From Shewanella sp. MBTL60-112-B2 (lineage in GTDB: Bacteria > Pseudomonadota > Gammaproteobacteria > Enterobacterales > Shewanellaceae), in assembly GCF_019655055.1 (NCBI RefSeq), contig NZ_BPFA01000042.1:1-44024 (forward strand): 44,024 nt of DNA, read 5' to 3'. A program made the translations under genes and the position numbers. This document shows, piece by piece, positions 22,729 through 31,039 of this stretch. The notes under the pieces are model-generated. The model made no database searches. It saw only the letters and a program-made list of their open reading frames with translations, and was not told where the DNA came from. Within the stretch, counting starts at the first letter, position 1. Every line of letters starts with the position of its first letter.

Positions 22729-23247
22729 TTACAAGATCGAGTTAAGACCTTTCATCAGTAGATCAGAGGTTCCTGTACTGCCATTAGTGTCTAGATAGCC
22801 CTTAACAATATCAATCATTGGTGCGGCTAATTCTTTAGATATGCCTAACTTTTCAAAAGCATCATAGACCATAGCACCACCTTGTAAAGATTCACCGAAA
22901 CCACCTGCTTGCGAGAGTAGGCCAGACATACCTGAGTCGCTATCGAGTTCAGGTGCGGCACTTAAGAGGCCATCAATACCTGGGATCGAATTGGCTATAG
23001 AGCTAAAGTCATTACTACCTAAAGAGCTTTGCGCTAGCGAGAGTAAGCTGCCTAAGCCACCTTCAGCTTGAGTCTGGCTAAGACCTAATTGAGACATTAC
23101 CGTGCCAACTAAATCGCTCGATTCAGCCTGCTGAGTTTGCTCATTAGCTGTTGCCGTCGCCTGGCCTAGCTGGTCTAAAATCCCAGCGCTTGCTGGAGTG
23201 GTTAATAAAGCAGATATGGTAAGTAGAGTTGCAGTCATTGATTTCAT
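22729..23247 (-). CDS. DUF2780 family exported protein
   Basis: A 172-residue protein with a signal peptide (MKSMTATLLTISALLTTPASA). The mature part is rich in Gly, Ser, Leu and Gln with the repeated pattern LGLSQTQAEGGLGSLLSLAQ, then GIDGLL, and a C-terminal helical region ending in GYLDTNGSTGTSDLLMKGLN. This pattern fits DUF2780 (VcgC/VcgE-like). Function unknown. It is transcribed alone. Upstream of its 3' end are two inverted repeats (22652-22670 and TTGCGGTTT/AAACCGCAA at 22674-22714), one of which may end its transcript. Confidence 0.72.
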   Translation of the reverse strand: MKSMTATLLTISALLTTPASAGILDQLGQATATANEQTQQAESSDLVGTVMSQLGLSQTQAEGGLGSLLSLAQSSLGSNDFSSIANSIPGIDGLLSAAPELDSDSGMSGLLSQAGGFGESLQGGAMVYDAFEKLGISKELAAPMIDIVKGYLDTNGSTGTSDLLMKGLNSIL

Positions 23248-23430
23248 CGAGGCTATCCTTGTGTCGTCTAATCTTTGAATAATTGCTTATTCTAACGTTT
23301 TTAACAATTCGATTGCATTTTTTGTTTATCGCTGCGCAGTAATTGGTGATTTCAACTGTGCATTAATTTATAAACTTGGGTATCCTTAGCTTTAACTCGT
23401 GTTATTGAATTTTATTTTTTGGAAAGCCCT

Positions 23431-24165
23431 ATGCAATTGTCAGCAATATTGACTCAAGCTTTTAATTTTTTTAGAAACAATATTAGTCAGTTAGCGTTTT
23501 TGTTTGTACCAATTCTATTTGTACAGGTTGGTATACAGTTATGGCTAAGTTTAGAAATTAGTGCAGCAGATCTCGAAAACCCGCAATTTGGTACTAGCCA
23601 CATGGTTGCCATGTTGGTGTTATTACTTGTGTTCTCGTTCTTGATTGCGGCATTAACGCTATTTTTAGAGATCCGCTCTCAGGGTCATAGTCCATCTAAT
23701 GGAATGATTTTGAAGACCAGTTTGAACTTTGTGCCAGCGCTCTTGTTGGCTGGGGTGTTCTCGGGTCTTGCGGTGCTCGCACCAGTGTTTATTCTGCTCG
23801 CCATTAACCCTGCCCTAGGCATTATTGGGTTGGTCGGTAGCATCTACCTGTTTGCGCGTTTAGCCTTTGTAAACTTTATGGTGGTGGTTGAGCGTCTCAC
23901 ACCGATGGAAGCGATTAAGCGCAGCTTTAGTTTTAGTGGTCCTATCGCTTTTAAAACGATAGTGGTGTTATTGCTATATATTCCTCTGTCGCTATTTGGC
24001 GGTATATTAGCGCAATTAACTCAGTTAGGTGGCATGCCTGTCCAGCTTATTGGTGAAGTCATCGTGGCCTTTTTCGGTTTATTCGTGAACGTGGCGTTAT
24101 TCCGTTTATATATGGTGTCACGTCCAACGCCTGAAACTCCGGGCAACCTTGAAAACGAAGAATAA
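23431..24165 (+). CDS. YciC family (UPF0259) inner-membrane protein
   Basis: A 244-residue protein with six probable membrane segments. It has the YciC-like N-terminus ILTQAFNFFRNN and C-terminus FRLYMVSRP, plus the central VERLTPMEAIKRSFSFS between membrane segments. E. coli YciC is about 247 residues. ATG 23431 is preferred over TTG 23419 because GGAAAG (23421-23426) makes a good ribosome site. Molecular function is not established. Confidence 0.65.
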   Translation: MQLSAILTQAFNFFRNNISQLAFLFVPILFVQVGIQLWLSLEISAADLENPQFGTSHMVAMLVLLLVFSFLIAALTLFLEIRSQGHSPSNGMILKTSLNFVPALLLAGVFSGLAVLAPVFILLAINPALGIIGLVGSIYLFARLAFVNFMVVVERLTPMEAIKRSFSFSGPIAFKTIVVLLLYIPLSLFGGILAQLTQLGGMPVQLIGEVIVAFFGLFVNVALFRLYMVSRPTPETPGNLENEE

Positions 24166-24283
24166 TATTCCTGATTAGGAATTTATTCTCTGGTATTGCA
24201 GCGACTTACCTTAATATAGCTGCTGCAATATCTAGCCTATTATCTGAAAAGCTTAGGGTTATTCTTGATTAGGGGTAAATGTC

Positions 24284-25705
24284 TTGTTGAACGATATCGA
24301 GTTCGTCAATCTGTTCTCTGCCGAATTAGGTGAGGACTATCGCAAGGCCAAAAGTTATGTAAAAGATGTACCGACTCAAGCATTGCTACATGTGCGTAGT
24401 TTTAGTCATAAGCTCACGAGTTTGTTGGGGGAGCCTAAGAAGATCCGTTTCGAAAGCCCTAACCTGTATGACCGTATCGAGCAGCTAAATCAGCATCGAC
24501 TCATTAGTGTTAAAACCACCCGTGCACTGCACAAGCTTAGAGCCGACGGTAATCGTGGCGCCCATCCTGAAAAGTATCACCTCACTCCCGAGCAGCTACA
24601 GCAGTTAAGTGAGCGTTCGATTAAACAGCTTTTAGCTCTGGTTGAGTCGCTGTTTGTTGACGTGACTAAGCAAACCAAACCTGAATATTACTTTGAAGAC
24701 TTTGACTCGTTAGCTGGCCGAGATCTTTGTTATCGGGCAGTTATGGAGCGCGATCCCGAGTCGCAGTACTTGGTGGGGATGTCATTAAAAACTCGAGCTT
24801 TGATGCAGCGAGAGCAAGAGCTCGCACTGCAGGACAGTGGTGATGAGGCGGTTGCAGAGCGCTCAACGGCTTCTTTTAAGCAGGCCAGCTACTGGTTTGC
24901 CCAGGCGTCGACGAAAAATTTGAACGCCTTGTTCGAGCATGGGGTCTCTTTGATCCACGGCTACAGCGGAGAGACCGATGTGGTTGCCGGAGAGCTTGCT
25001 ATTGCTAAGGCAGCTGAAGCAGGTATAGCGAATGCGATGGCGTTATTAGGTTATTTCTATCTGGTAGGCAGTAAGCAGTTTGCAACAGATCTAAACCTGG
25101 CGCAGCAATACTTAAGCGAAGCCGCCAAGCTGGAACAATCAGAGGCGATGGCGAATTTAGGCGTGCTTTATTATCAGCAGGCTGATTTGCAAAACGCTTA
25201 CAAGTATATCCATCGAGCGGCTCAAGCTGGATTCCCTCACGCCCAATATCATCTAGCCTTGATGCTGGCTCGTGGCGAAGGCTGTAAACAAGACAGTATT
25301 AAAAGTGCTTATTGGATGGCGGAAGCGGCAGAGCAGGGGCAGGTGGATGCTATGTTCTCCTGCGCGCAGGGAATGCTGCATGACGACAGTGCTATTGGGC
25401 AAGACTTGTCTCAAGCTGAAGCTTATCTGCGAGAGGTGATTAAGTATGGCCATAGCGTACCCGCTATGATTGAACTCAGTATCTCACTGGCCGATGGTAT
25501 CTTGGGGCGTATTGATGTGGTTTCTGCGGCAGCGTTACTCAAAATGGCAAGAGAGCGAGCCAGTCAAACTGAGCTTGATGTGATTTTGCCGCTATGGCAT
25601 TCATTGGCGCAACAAGTGGATGCCGTTTTAGCGGTTACTAATTCAAAACAAGAGCTTTTATCATTAAACAAAGCGGCAGAGCTGTTATCTGAGGCTGTCA
25701 CTTAG
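24284..25705 (+). CDS. DUF4145-like N-terminus plus Sel1-like repeats
   Basis: A 473-residue cytoplasmic protein. Residues 1-125 resemble the DUF4145-type helical domain also seen at the N-terminus of type I restriction HsdR subunits: ARxx-like AKSYVKDVPTQALLHVRSFSHKL and KLRADGNRGAHPEKYHLT (the HxxRxxGNxxAH-type motif). Residues about 165-440 contain Sel1-like helical repeats, for example ANAMALLGYFYLVGS, SEAMANLGVLYYQQ and PHAQYHLALMLARGEG, which bind proteins. The start is TTG 24284 with AGGGG eight bases upstream. No restriction genes are nearby, so a restriction role is unlikely. Probably a scaffold or regulatory protein. Confidence 0.72.
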   Translation: MLNDIEFVNLFSAELGEDYRKAKSYVKDVPTQALLHVRSFSHKLTSLLGEPKKIRFESPNLYDRIEQLNQHRLISVKTTRALHKLRADGNRGAHPEKYHLTPEQLQQLSERSIKQLLALVESLFVDVTKQTKPEYYFEDFDSLAGRDLCYRAVMERDPESQYLVGMSLKTRALMQREQELALQDSGDEAVAERSTASFKQASYWFAQASTKNLNALFEHGVSLIHGYSGETDVVAGELAIAKAAEAGIANAMALLGYFYLVGSKQFATDLNLAQQYLSEAAKLEQSEAMANLGVLYYQQADLQNAYKYIHRAAQAGFPHAQYHLALMLARGEGCKQDSIKSAYWMAEAAEQGQVDAMFSCAQGMLHDDSAIGQDLSQAEAYLREVIKYGHSVPAMIELSISLADGILGRIDVVSAAALLKMARERASQTELDVILPLWHSLAQQVDAVLAVTNSKQELLSLNKAAELLSEAVT

Positions 25706-25737
25706 CGTAAATATGCATTTTTTTTGAAAATAACCAT

Positions 25738-25780
25738 AAAAGCATTTTTAACTAAGAATTAAGTTAGAAATGCTTTTTTT
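25738..25780 (+). terminator. Terminator of the Sel1-repeat gene
   Basis: A long imperfect stem AAAAGCATTTTTAACT/AAGTTAGAAATGCTTTT is followed by a T run, 33 bases after the stop. Confidence 0.85.
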
Positions 25781-25975
25781 TGTTCGTACTTTTATTCATC
25801 ATGGCGTTAGGCTTAGGTTTGTCTTTGCTCATTAAGCGCTTTAAATCATAGCTTTTCATAAGTGTATCCCTCCTGATGCTGACTAGTTAGTCATATCCCT
25901 CTATCTTGCATCCGTGTTGCATATTGTATACAGTGGGCGAAGATTTAATTTTAACCGCTTTTAAAGGGAGCTCTC

Positions 25976-27244
25976 TTGCCACAATTTGATACTGAAAAAA
26001 CTCGTACTTCGACATTATCCGATGAGGCGCAGCAGCAAGCCCTGAATAAATTTGCAGAGCGTTATATCAAACTCGCTTTGGCAGTAGGTCAGCATGATAA
26101 TTACTATGTCGACGCATACTACGGCCCACAAGATTGGCAGAAAGAAACGTATTGGCAGCCAATCCCCGATTTGTTAAATCAGCATCAGCTTGGCTCAGAG
26201 CTATTAGCTAGCATTGGCCAGCAACTGACTGTTGATGAGCTTAGCGAGCGTTACCAATTTTTGAAGACTCAGTGGCACTCCATCGGCGCTTACCTTAACT
26301 TTTTGCAAGGTAAACAGTTGAGTTTCGATGAAGAAGCCATTGCTTTATACGATTGCCATCTCAGCCCCTATTCCTTGCTCGAACACCAACAAGTGCTGGC
26401 CGAAATAGAATCCCTATTACCGGGAGAGGGTTCGCTCACCGATCGCTACAATGAGTTTAAATCGCAATTTATTGTTCCTAAAGACAAGGCGGCCGAGGTA
26501 TTTAGCGCTTCGGTGGATATAGCGCGAACCCTCACTAGTAAGCATATGGAGTTACCCGAAAACGAAAGTTTTGAAATTGAATATGTGAACGATAAGGTGT
26601 GGACTGCGTATAACTGGTATAAGGGTGACTCGCACAGTTTAATCCAGTTAAATCAAGATCAGCCCCTAGGTATTGAGCGTTACTTGGAGTTAGCCTCACA
26701 TGAAGGTTACCCAGGGCATCACGTATTTAATGTTTTACAAGAGCAGAAATTGGTGAAGGCTAAACAGTGGCTAGAATATGCCATCTATCCTTTATATAGC
26801 CCAATCTCTTATCTGTCTGAGGGCAGCGCTAACTACGCCTTGAGTCTGATCATGTCTGATGAAGAAGTGTTAGCTTTTGAGCGTGATATTTTAATGCCGC
26901 TGGCAGGCTTGAACGGTGATCTTGCTCTGTTTCACAAAATATTAAAATTGGTGAAAAAGCTGGGCTACTTTGAGAACTATGTTAGCAAGTGTCTAACCGA
27001 TAAGCAGGTCGATGCCGAAACGGCAGAAAATATGCTAATCGAGGGGGCACTTTATCCTGAATCTCGCGCCAAACAACGAGTAAAGTTTTACGAACGCAAT
27101 CGTTCTTACGTGATTAATTATAGCGTGGGTGAAGATGCCGTAGCGGCTTGGGTCGAAGCGAAAGCAGACACAAAAGCACAAAAATGGACGCGCTTCGAAA
27201 GTCTGTTATCTAGACCTCTAAACGCGTCGGATATGGTTATTTAG
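25976..27244 (+). CDS. DUF885-like putative zinc peptidase
   Basis: A 422-residue cytoplasmic protein. The key motif is HEGYPGHH at residues 242-249, the form of the HExxH zinc site found in the DUF885 family (usually HEAxPGHH). The downstream YLSEGSANYA provides a candidate third ligand Glu. The N-terminal 200 residues are helical without a signal peptide, unlike many secreted DUF885 proteins. The start is TTG 25976 with GGGAG six bases upstream; no in-frame ATG lies nearby. The substrate is unknown. A hairpin AGCCTAT/ATAGGCT follows at 27252-27282. Confidence 0.72.
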   Translation: MPQFDTEKTRTSTLSDEAQQQALNKFAERYIKLALAVGQHDNYYVDAYYGPQDWQKETYWQPIPDLLNQHQLGSELLASIGQQLTVDELSERYQFLKTQWHSIGAYLNFLQGKQLSFDEEAIALYDCHLSPYSLLEHQQVLAEIESLLPGEGSLTDRYNEFKSQFIVPKDKAAEVFSASVDIARTLTSKHMELPENESFEIEYVNDKVWTAYNWYKGDSHSLIQLNQDQPLGIERYLELASHEGYPGHHVFNVLQEQKLVKAKQWLEYAIYPLYSPISYLSEGSANYALSLIMSDEEVLAFERDILMPLAGLNGDLALFHKILKLVKKLGYFENYVSKCLTDKQVDAETAENMLIEGALYPESRAKQRVKFYERNRSYVINYSVGEDAVAAWVEAKADTKAQKWTRFESLLSRPLNASDMVI

Positions 27245-27271
27245 CTTAACTAGCCTATCTTAGCTATTAAA

Positions 27272-27601
27272 CTAAATAGGCTCGTTAGGATTGTGTTCGA
27301 ATGTACGGCCTTTGTGTGTAGCAGAGGTCGGTGCTTCTTTGTAAATCGACTCCTGAAACTCTTCGCTGTATTGAAACTCCTTGTTCGCTTGCTGTTTTTG
27401 AAAGCGAGCAAGTTGACGTTTAAGGTATACCCGTCCAAATAGGCTCAAGGCCACAAAAGTAATGGCACCAAACAGGAGTAGAAATGGCAGCGCGACTAAG
27501 GCTAATGTCATAAACGCGATTCCGATAACGAATGCTAACCACCCGCGAGTACCTGAAAATCGGTTCTGCATCGGATTGTTCTGAAATTGGCTATAAATCA
27601 T
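27272..27601 (-). CDS. Small membrane protein of unknown function
   Basis: A 109-residue protein with one long or two closely spaced membrane segments (GWLAFVIGIAFMTLALVALP and FLLLFGAITFVALSLFG). A basic stretch (RVYLKRQLARFQKQQ) follows, then an acidic, polar C-terminal tail that is probably cytoplasmic. No family recognised. It is convergent with the DUF885-like gene, and a hairpin overlaps its stop codon. Confidence 0.7.
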   Translation of the reverse strand: MIYSQFQNNPMQNRFSGTRGWLAFVIGIAFMTLALVALPFLLLFGAITFVALSLFGRVYLKRQLARFQKQQANKEFQYSEEFQESIYKEAPTSATHKGRTFEHNPNEPI

Positions 27602-27750
27602 ATGTTCTCCAAAATATCTTAATGTTAGCTTACACGAAGAAGATGAATGAAGACTGAATGGCTTAGTCTTTTGTTCGTGATGCTTAAGGCTAACTGTTGA
27701 ATATTATACTGCCGTCTATTTGAACCAAGATCACGTTAATAAAGGTTAAT

Positions 27751-28734
27751 CTAATTTACAAGCTTAGTGCTATCACTATTTAAAAATGCCTTGGCGACAC
27801 TTTCGCAAATGATCTCTTTAACCCATCTATGCCCTGGATCTTCAGCACTTCGCTCATGCCAGAGCAGTACGTAGGCCAGCGGAATAAACTCAATTGGTAG
27901 TGGCAACTCCACTAAGGGATAGAGTTTCTTCGCATGTTGGGCAAAGCTCGCTGGTAGAGTAAAAATCAAATCGCTATGGGCGCAAACACTCGCAGCGCCA
28001 TAGAAATCGGGCACGATAGTGCTCAGGCGGCGATGATGGCCTAAATCGGCAAGATGATAGTCTAGTGCCCACCAGTCATTTCCTTCACAACGCACCTGCA
28101 CATGTGACATCTCTAAATAGACGGTCAGATCCCAATGACCCGCAGCTACAGCAGAAAGAATGGGGTGATCTTGGCGAACTAAACATAGCTGATGATCGGT
28201 AAACAGGGTTTGATGAGCGACACCTTCGGGCAGTCTATCCACTTGGAAGGCCGATTGCGGGTGGAGTTCGCGACCAGCAATTCCAAAGTCAATCTGCCCT
28301 TGTTGAATCGCCTGCATCGAATTCTCGCTCCAAACAAAGCTATCGAGTTTAAGGTTGGGGGCGCGATTGAGTAATGTGCCGATAAAGTAAGGCAGCAGGG
28401 TTTCGTAGGCGCTTTCCACCATAGCAAACGAAAACTGTCGCGTACTGTTATGGGGCGTAAAGCTTGGCGGCAGTGTCAGTTGATACAAGCTTTGAAGGCT
28501 CTGGGGCAGGATTTTGCCTAAATGTACTGCGTGGGCTGTTGGCTTAAGTCCATGAGCTGTACGCAGGAAAAGCGGATCTCCAAGAGTATCCCTTAAGCGA
28601 TTTAAACTTTTACTCAGAGCCGACTGGCTGAGGTGTAAGCGGTTGGCGGCACGGGTGACGCTCTGCTCCTCTAATAGCACTTGCAAGATAACCAATAGGT
28701 TTAAATCGATACGTGCGAGATTTTCAAGTTTCAA
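27751..28734 (-). CDS. LysR-type regulator, divergent from an MFS transporter
   Basis: A 327-residue LysR-type regulator. The helix-turn-helix is typical: DLNLLVILQVLLEEQSVTRAANRLHLSQSALSKSLNRLRD with GDPLFLRTAHGLKPT after it. The effector domain follows (FSFAMVESAYETLLPYF, then IDFGIAGRE). It is transcribed divergently from the Bcr/CflA transporter with about 100 bases between starts, the usual layout for a regulator and its target. The inverted and direct repeats in that gap are candidate binding sites. Confidence 0.9.
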   Translation of the reverse strand: MKLENLARIDLNLLVILQVLLEEQSVTRAANRLHLSQSALSKSLNRLRDTLGDPLFLRTAHGLKPTAHAVHLGKILPQSLQSLYQLTLPPSFTPHNSTRQFSFAMVESAYETLLPYFIGTLLNRAPNLKLDSFVWSENSMQAIQQGQIDFGIAGRELHPQSAFQVDRLPEGVAHQTLFTDHQLCLVRQDHPILSAVAAGHWDLTVYLEMSHVQVRCEGNDWWALDYHLADLGHHRRLSTIVPDFYGAASVCAHSDLIFTLPASFAQHAKKLYPLVELPLPIEFIPLAYVLLWHERSAEDPGHRWVKEIICESVAKAFLNSDSTKLVN

Positions 28735-28746
28735 AGATATTCCTCA

Positions 28747-28778
28747 ATGGAAATTCATAATGGAAATAATATCATTTC
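28747..28778. promoter_or_regulatory. Candidate operator between the LysR gene and the MFS transporter
   Basis: ATGGAAAT occurs twice (28747-28754 and 28760-28767), 13 bases apart. The second copy forms GAAAT-AATATC-ATTTC (28763-28778), a perfect 5-bp inverted repeat. These sit in the 100-base divergent gap where a LysR protein would be expected to bind. Confidence 0.45.
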
Positions 28779-28834
28779 TGTTCATACCTTAGTTTGATTA
28801 CTATAGCGCTGTTTTCCTAATTTTGAGAAAGATC

Positions 28835-30037
28835 ATGCGTCGTAGTTTGTTACCCATTTTGTTGCCAATGGTGATTTTAAGTCCTTTGGCTATCGATATT
28901 TACCTGCCCTCTATGCCTGTAATGGCGGCTGAGTTTGCTGTGTCTGCTAGCGAGATCCAGTCAACGCTAGTGCTGTTCCTATTTGCTATGGGTACAGGCC
29001 AGTTATTAATTGGCCCACTGGCTGATCGCTATGGTCGTCGACCGGTTGCCATAGGTGGCATCATTTTTTATATGATTAGCAGTGTATTAGCGGCTATTGC
29101 GGTGGAGTTTCATTGGCTTCAAATCGCCAGGGTGATGCAAGGTTTAGCGGCATGTTCGACCTCTATTGTGGTGTTCAGTGCGGTGCGGGACTGTTTTTCT
29201 CCTAAAGAAGGTGCACGCTATTACAGCTATTTAAATGGCATGATCTGTATCATTCCGGCATTAGCACCGACATTAGGCGGCATGCTGGCGTTGCAGTTTG
29301 GCTGGCGATCAAATTTCATCTTTATGGCTTTGTACGGCCTAGTTATTCTGGCCATAGTCAGCCTACGTTTACCTGAAACTCGTCCACAAAATACTATTAG
29401 CGATGGTCCGCTGTATCGTTGGGCGCGCTATAAGCCGGTTATTACCGAACCACACTTCCTATTTTATGCCATCGCTTGTATGGCTGGTATGGCTGCGATT
29501 CTAAGTTACGTGTCTTACGCGCCAGTTTGGTTGATTGGCCACCTAGGAGTCTCTGAGTTAACGTTTAGTGGCTTATTTGGTTTAAATGCAGTGGTGAATA
29601 TTATTGCTTGTTTTGCTGCGCCACTAGTGATCAAAAAGTTAGGTAATCGTCCTACGGTGATTATCGCATTAGCGCTAATGCTAGTGTCTGCCGTGACTCA
29701 AGTATTAGTGCAGCTCGTTGGCCCACAAGCAGGCATGATGGCGGCGTATAGCTACATGTTGCCTATGATGTTGCTATGTATTGGTTTTGCACTGTTACTT
29801 GGCCCTGCAACCAGTATGGCGTTATCAGCCTTTGGCGAAAGAGCGGGTACTGCAACGGCAATGCTTGGATTTATTCAGATGAGTGGTGCCTCACTGCTAA
29901 CAGCATTAGTGCAGCAAACAACTCTAACTGCCCCTTATGCAGTTGCAACCTTGATGGGCGTAGGCGCTGTTGCGCTTCTGGCCATGATGGCGATGCCTAA
30001 GTTTGACCATTGGCATCAAGAACAACACGCTTATTAG
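28835..30037 (+). CDS. Bcr/CflA family drug/proton antiporter (MFS)
   Basis: A 400-residue transporter with about 12 membrane segments. The N-terminal segment contains LSPLAIDIYLPSMPVMAAEF, the Bcr/CflA family signature (the DxYLPAxP form). Motif A is GPLADRYGRRPVAIGG between segments 2 and 3. ATG 28835 is chosen because GAGAAAG lies just upstream; the longer frame begins with TTG 28823. Members export bicyclomycin, chloramphenicol, sulfonamides or other small molecules; the substrate here is not predictable. Confidence 0.9.
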   Translation: MRRSLLPILLPMVILSPLAIDIYLPSMPVMAAEFAVSASEIQSTLVLFLFAMGTGQLLIGPLADRYGRRPVAIGGIIFYMISSVLAAIAVEFHWLQIARVMQGLAACSTSIVVFSAVRDCFSPKEGARYYSYLNGMICIIPALAPTLGGMLALQFGWRSNFIFMALYGLVILAIVSLRLPETRPQNTISDGPLYRWARYKPVITEPHFLFYAIACMAGMAAILSYVSYAPVWLIGHLGVSELTFSGLFGLNAVVNIIACFAAPLVIKKLGNRPTVIIALALMLVSAVTQVLVQLVGPQAGMMAAYSYMLPMMLLCIGFALLLGPATSMALSAFGERAGTATAMLGFIQMSGASLLTALVQQTTLTAPYAVATLMGVGAVALLAMMAMPKFDHWHQEQHAY

Positions 30038-30102
30038 GCTTGATTGCCGAGAGGTCAGTTGAAGATAGTAACAGTTAACTTTGTTTCACCCTGAAACGCT
30101 TT

Positions 30103-30137
30103 AGCCTGCACAGACTAACCATCTATGCAGGCTTTTT
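30103..30137 (+). terminator. Terminator of the MFS transporter gene
   Basis: AGCCTGCA (30103-30110) pairs with TGCAGGCT (30126-30133), followed by a T run. It ends three bases before the ATG at 30141, arguing that this ATG is not the next gene's start. Confidence 0.88.
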
Positions 30138-30230
30138 TTAATGAGTTTCAGTGGATCTCAATGTCATGTTATTTGTATCAACAGTCAGCTACAATTTGCA
30201 GGCTACTTTAAACAATTACCCCGAGGTCTC

Positions 30231-30824
30231 GTGTCCCGTCCAACTTGTCCAAACTGCCACTATCCACAAAACGCCTGTCTATGTGCCAGTATTGAAACCA
30301 TGCAGGTCAAACCTGAGCTGATAATTTTGCAAGATCCAAGCGAAGTTGGGCATGCGAAGAATAGTGTGCGTTTGTTAGAGCTGGTTATTGCAAATACTCA
30401 AGTGGTGGTGGGGGAAACTGCCGATGATTTTGCAGGCTTACGCGAGCAATTAGCCCAGTCTAACAAGCCTGTTTACTTAGTGTATCCGTCAGATATTAGC
30501 GTGTCGGCCAACGAGAGAGAGCTTGAGCAAGAAGTGATACTGCTTTTCTTGGATGGTACTTGGCGTAAAGCCTATAAATTGCTGCAGCTTAACCCTTGGC
30601 TACAGGCTTACCCAGCCTTGCATCTTGACCTTGATTGCGCTTCAAATTACACCATACGTAAGGCCAGCCGTAGTGATAGTCTGTCTACATTAGAAGCTGC
30701 AGCCATGATGTTAAAAGCCATAGATAACCAGCAAGATGTTGCCCCGTTAACTAAGGCATTAAATGCGATGGTAGAACAAAGGTTAGCTTCTATGCCTGCC
30801 GATGTGCGGGCTAGATATCGATAA
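30231..30824 (+). CDS. DTW-domain tRNA-uridine aminocarboxypropyltransferase family protein
   Basis: About 197 residues. The N-terminus carries RPTCPNCHYPQNACLC, a four-cysteine zinc site, and the catalytic family motif is FLDGTWRKAYKL (DTW as DGTW). The family includes E. coli TapT (YfiP), which makes acp3U at position 47 of tRNA using SAM. The frame extends back to ATG 30141. That ATG follows a terminator T run and has no ribosome site, whereas GTG 30231 has GAGG just upstream and gives an N-terminus like other members. I therefore start it at 30231. Confidence 0.82.
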   Translation: MSRPTCPNCHYPQNACLCASIETMQVKPELIILQDPSEVGHAKNSVRLLELVIANTQVVVGETADDFAGLREQLAQSNKPVYLVYPSDISVSANERELEQEVILLFLDGTWRKAYKLLQLNPWLQAYPALHLDLDCASNYTIRKASRSDSLSTLEAAAMMLKAIDNQQDVAPLTKALNAMVEQRLASMPADVRARYR

Positions 30825-31039
30825 CAAGATACTAAGTAAAACCTAAACAAACGCTGATATTTTCAGGTTGGATACAGATGTGAGTTTTTGTGATTTAAAT
30901 CGTTTATTCCTTGATAAAACACCGTAGATATCACGCTAATGTTTCAATTAATCAGGTCTAATAACCCCATCATCTTATGATGATAATCAGGGGCTACGTC
31001 GGCAACAGCTTTTGCAGGGGGCGACACTGAATAACTTAT

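Noticed and set aside
27250..27438. 62-codon minus-strand frame overlapping the small membrane protein gene
   Set aside because: It is a shadow of the gene at 27272-27601, which has membrane segments and a better start.
30141..30230. ATG 30141 as the start of the DTW-domain gene
   Set aside because: It directly follows a terminator T run and has no Shine-Dalgarno; GTG 30231 fits the family N-terminus.
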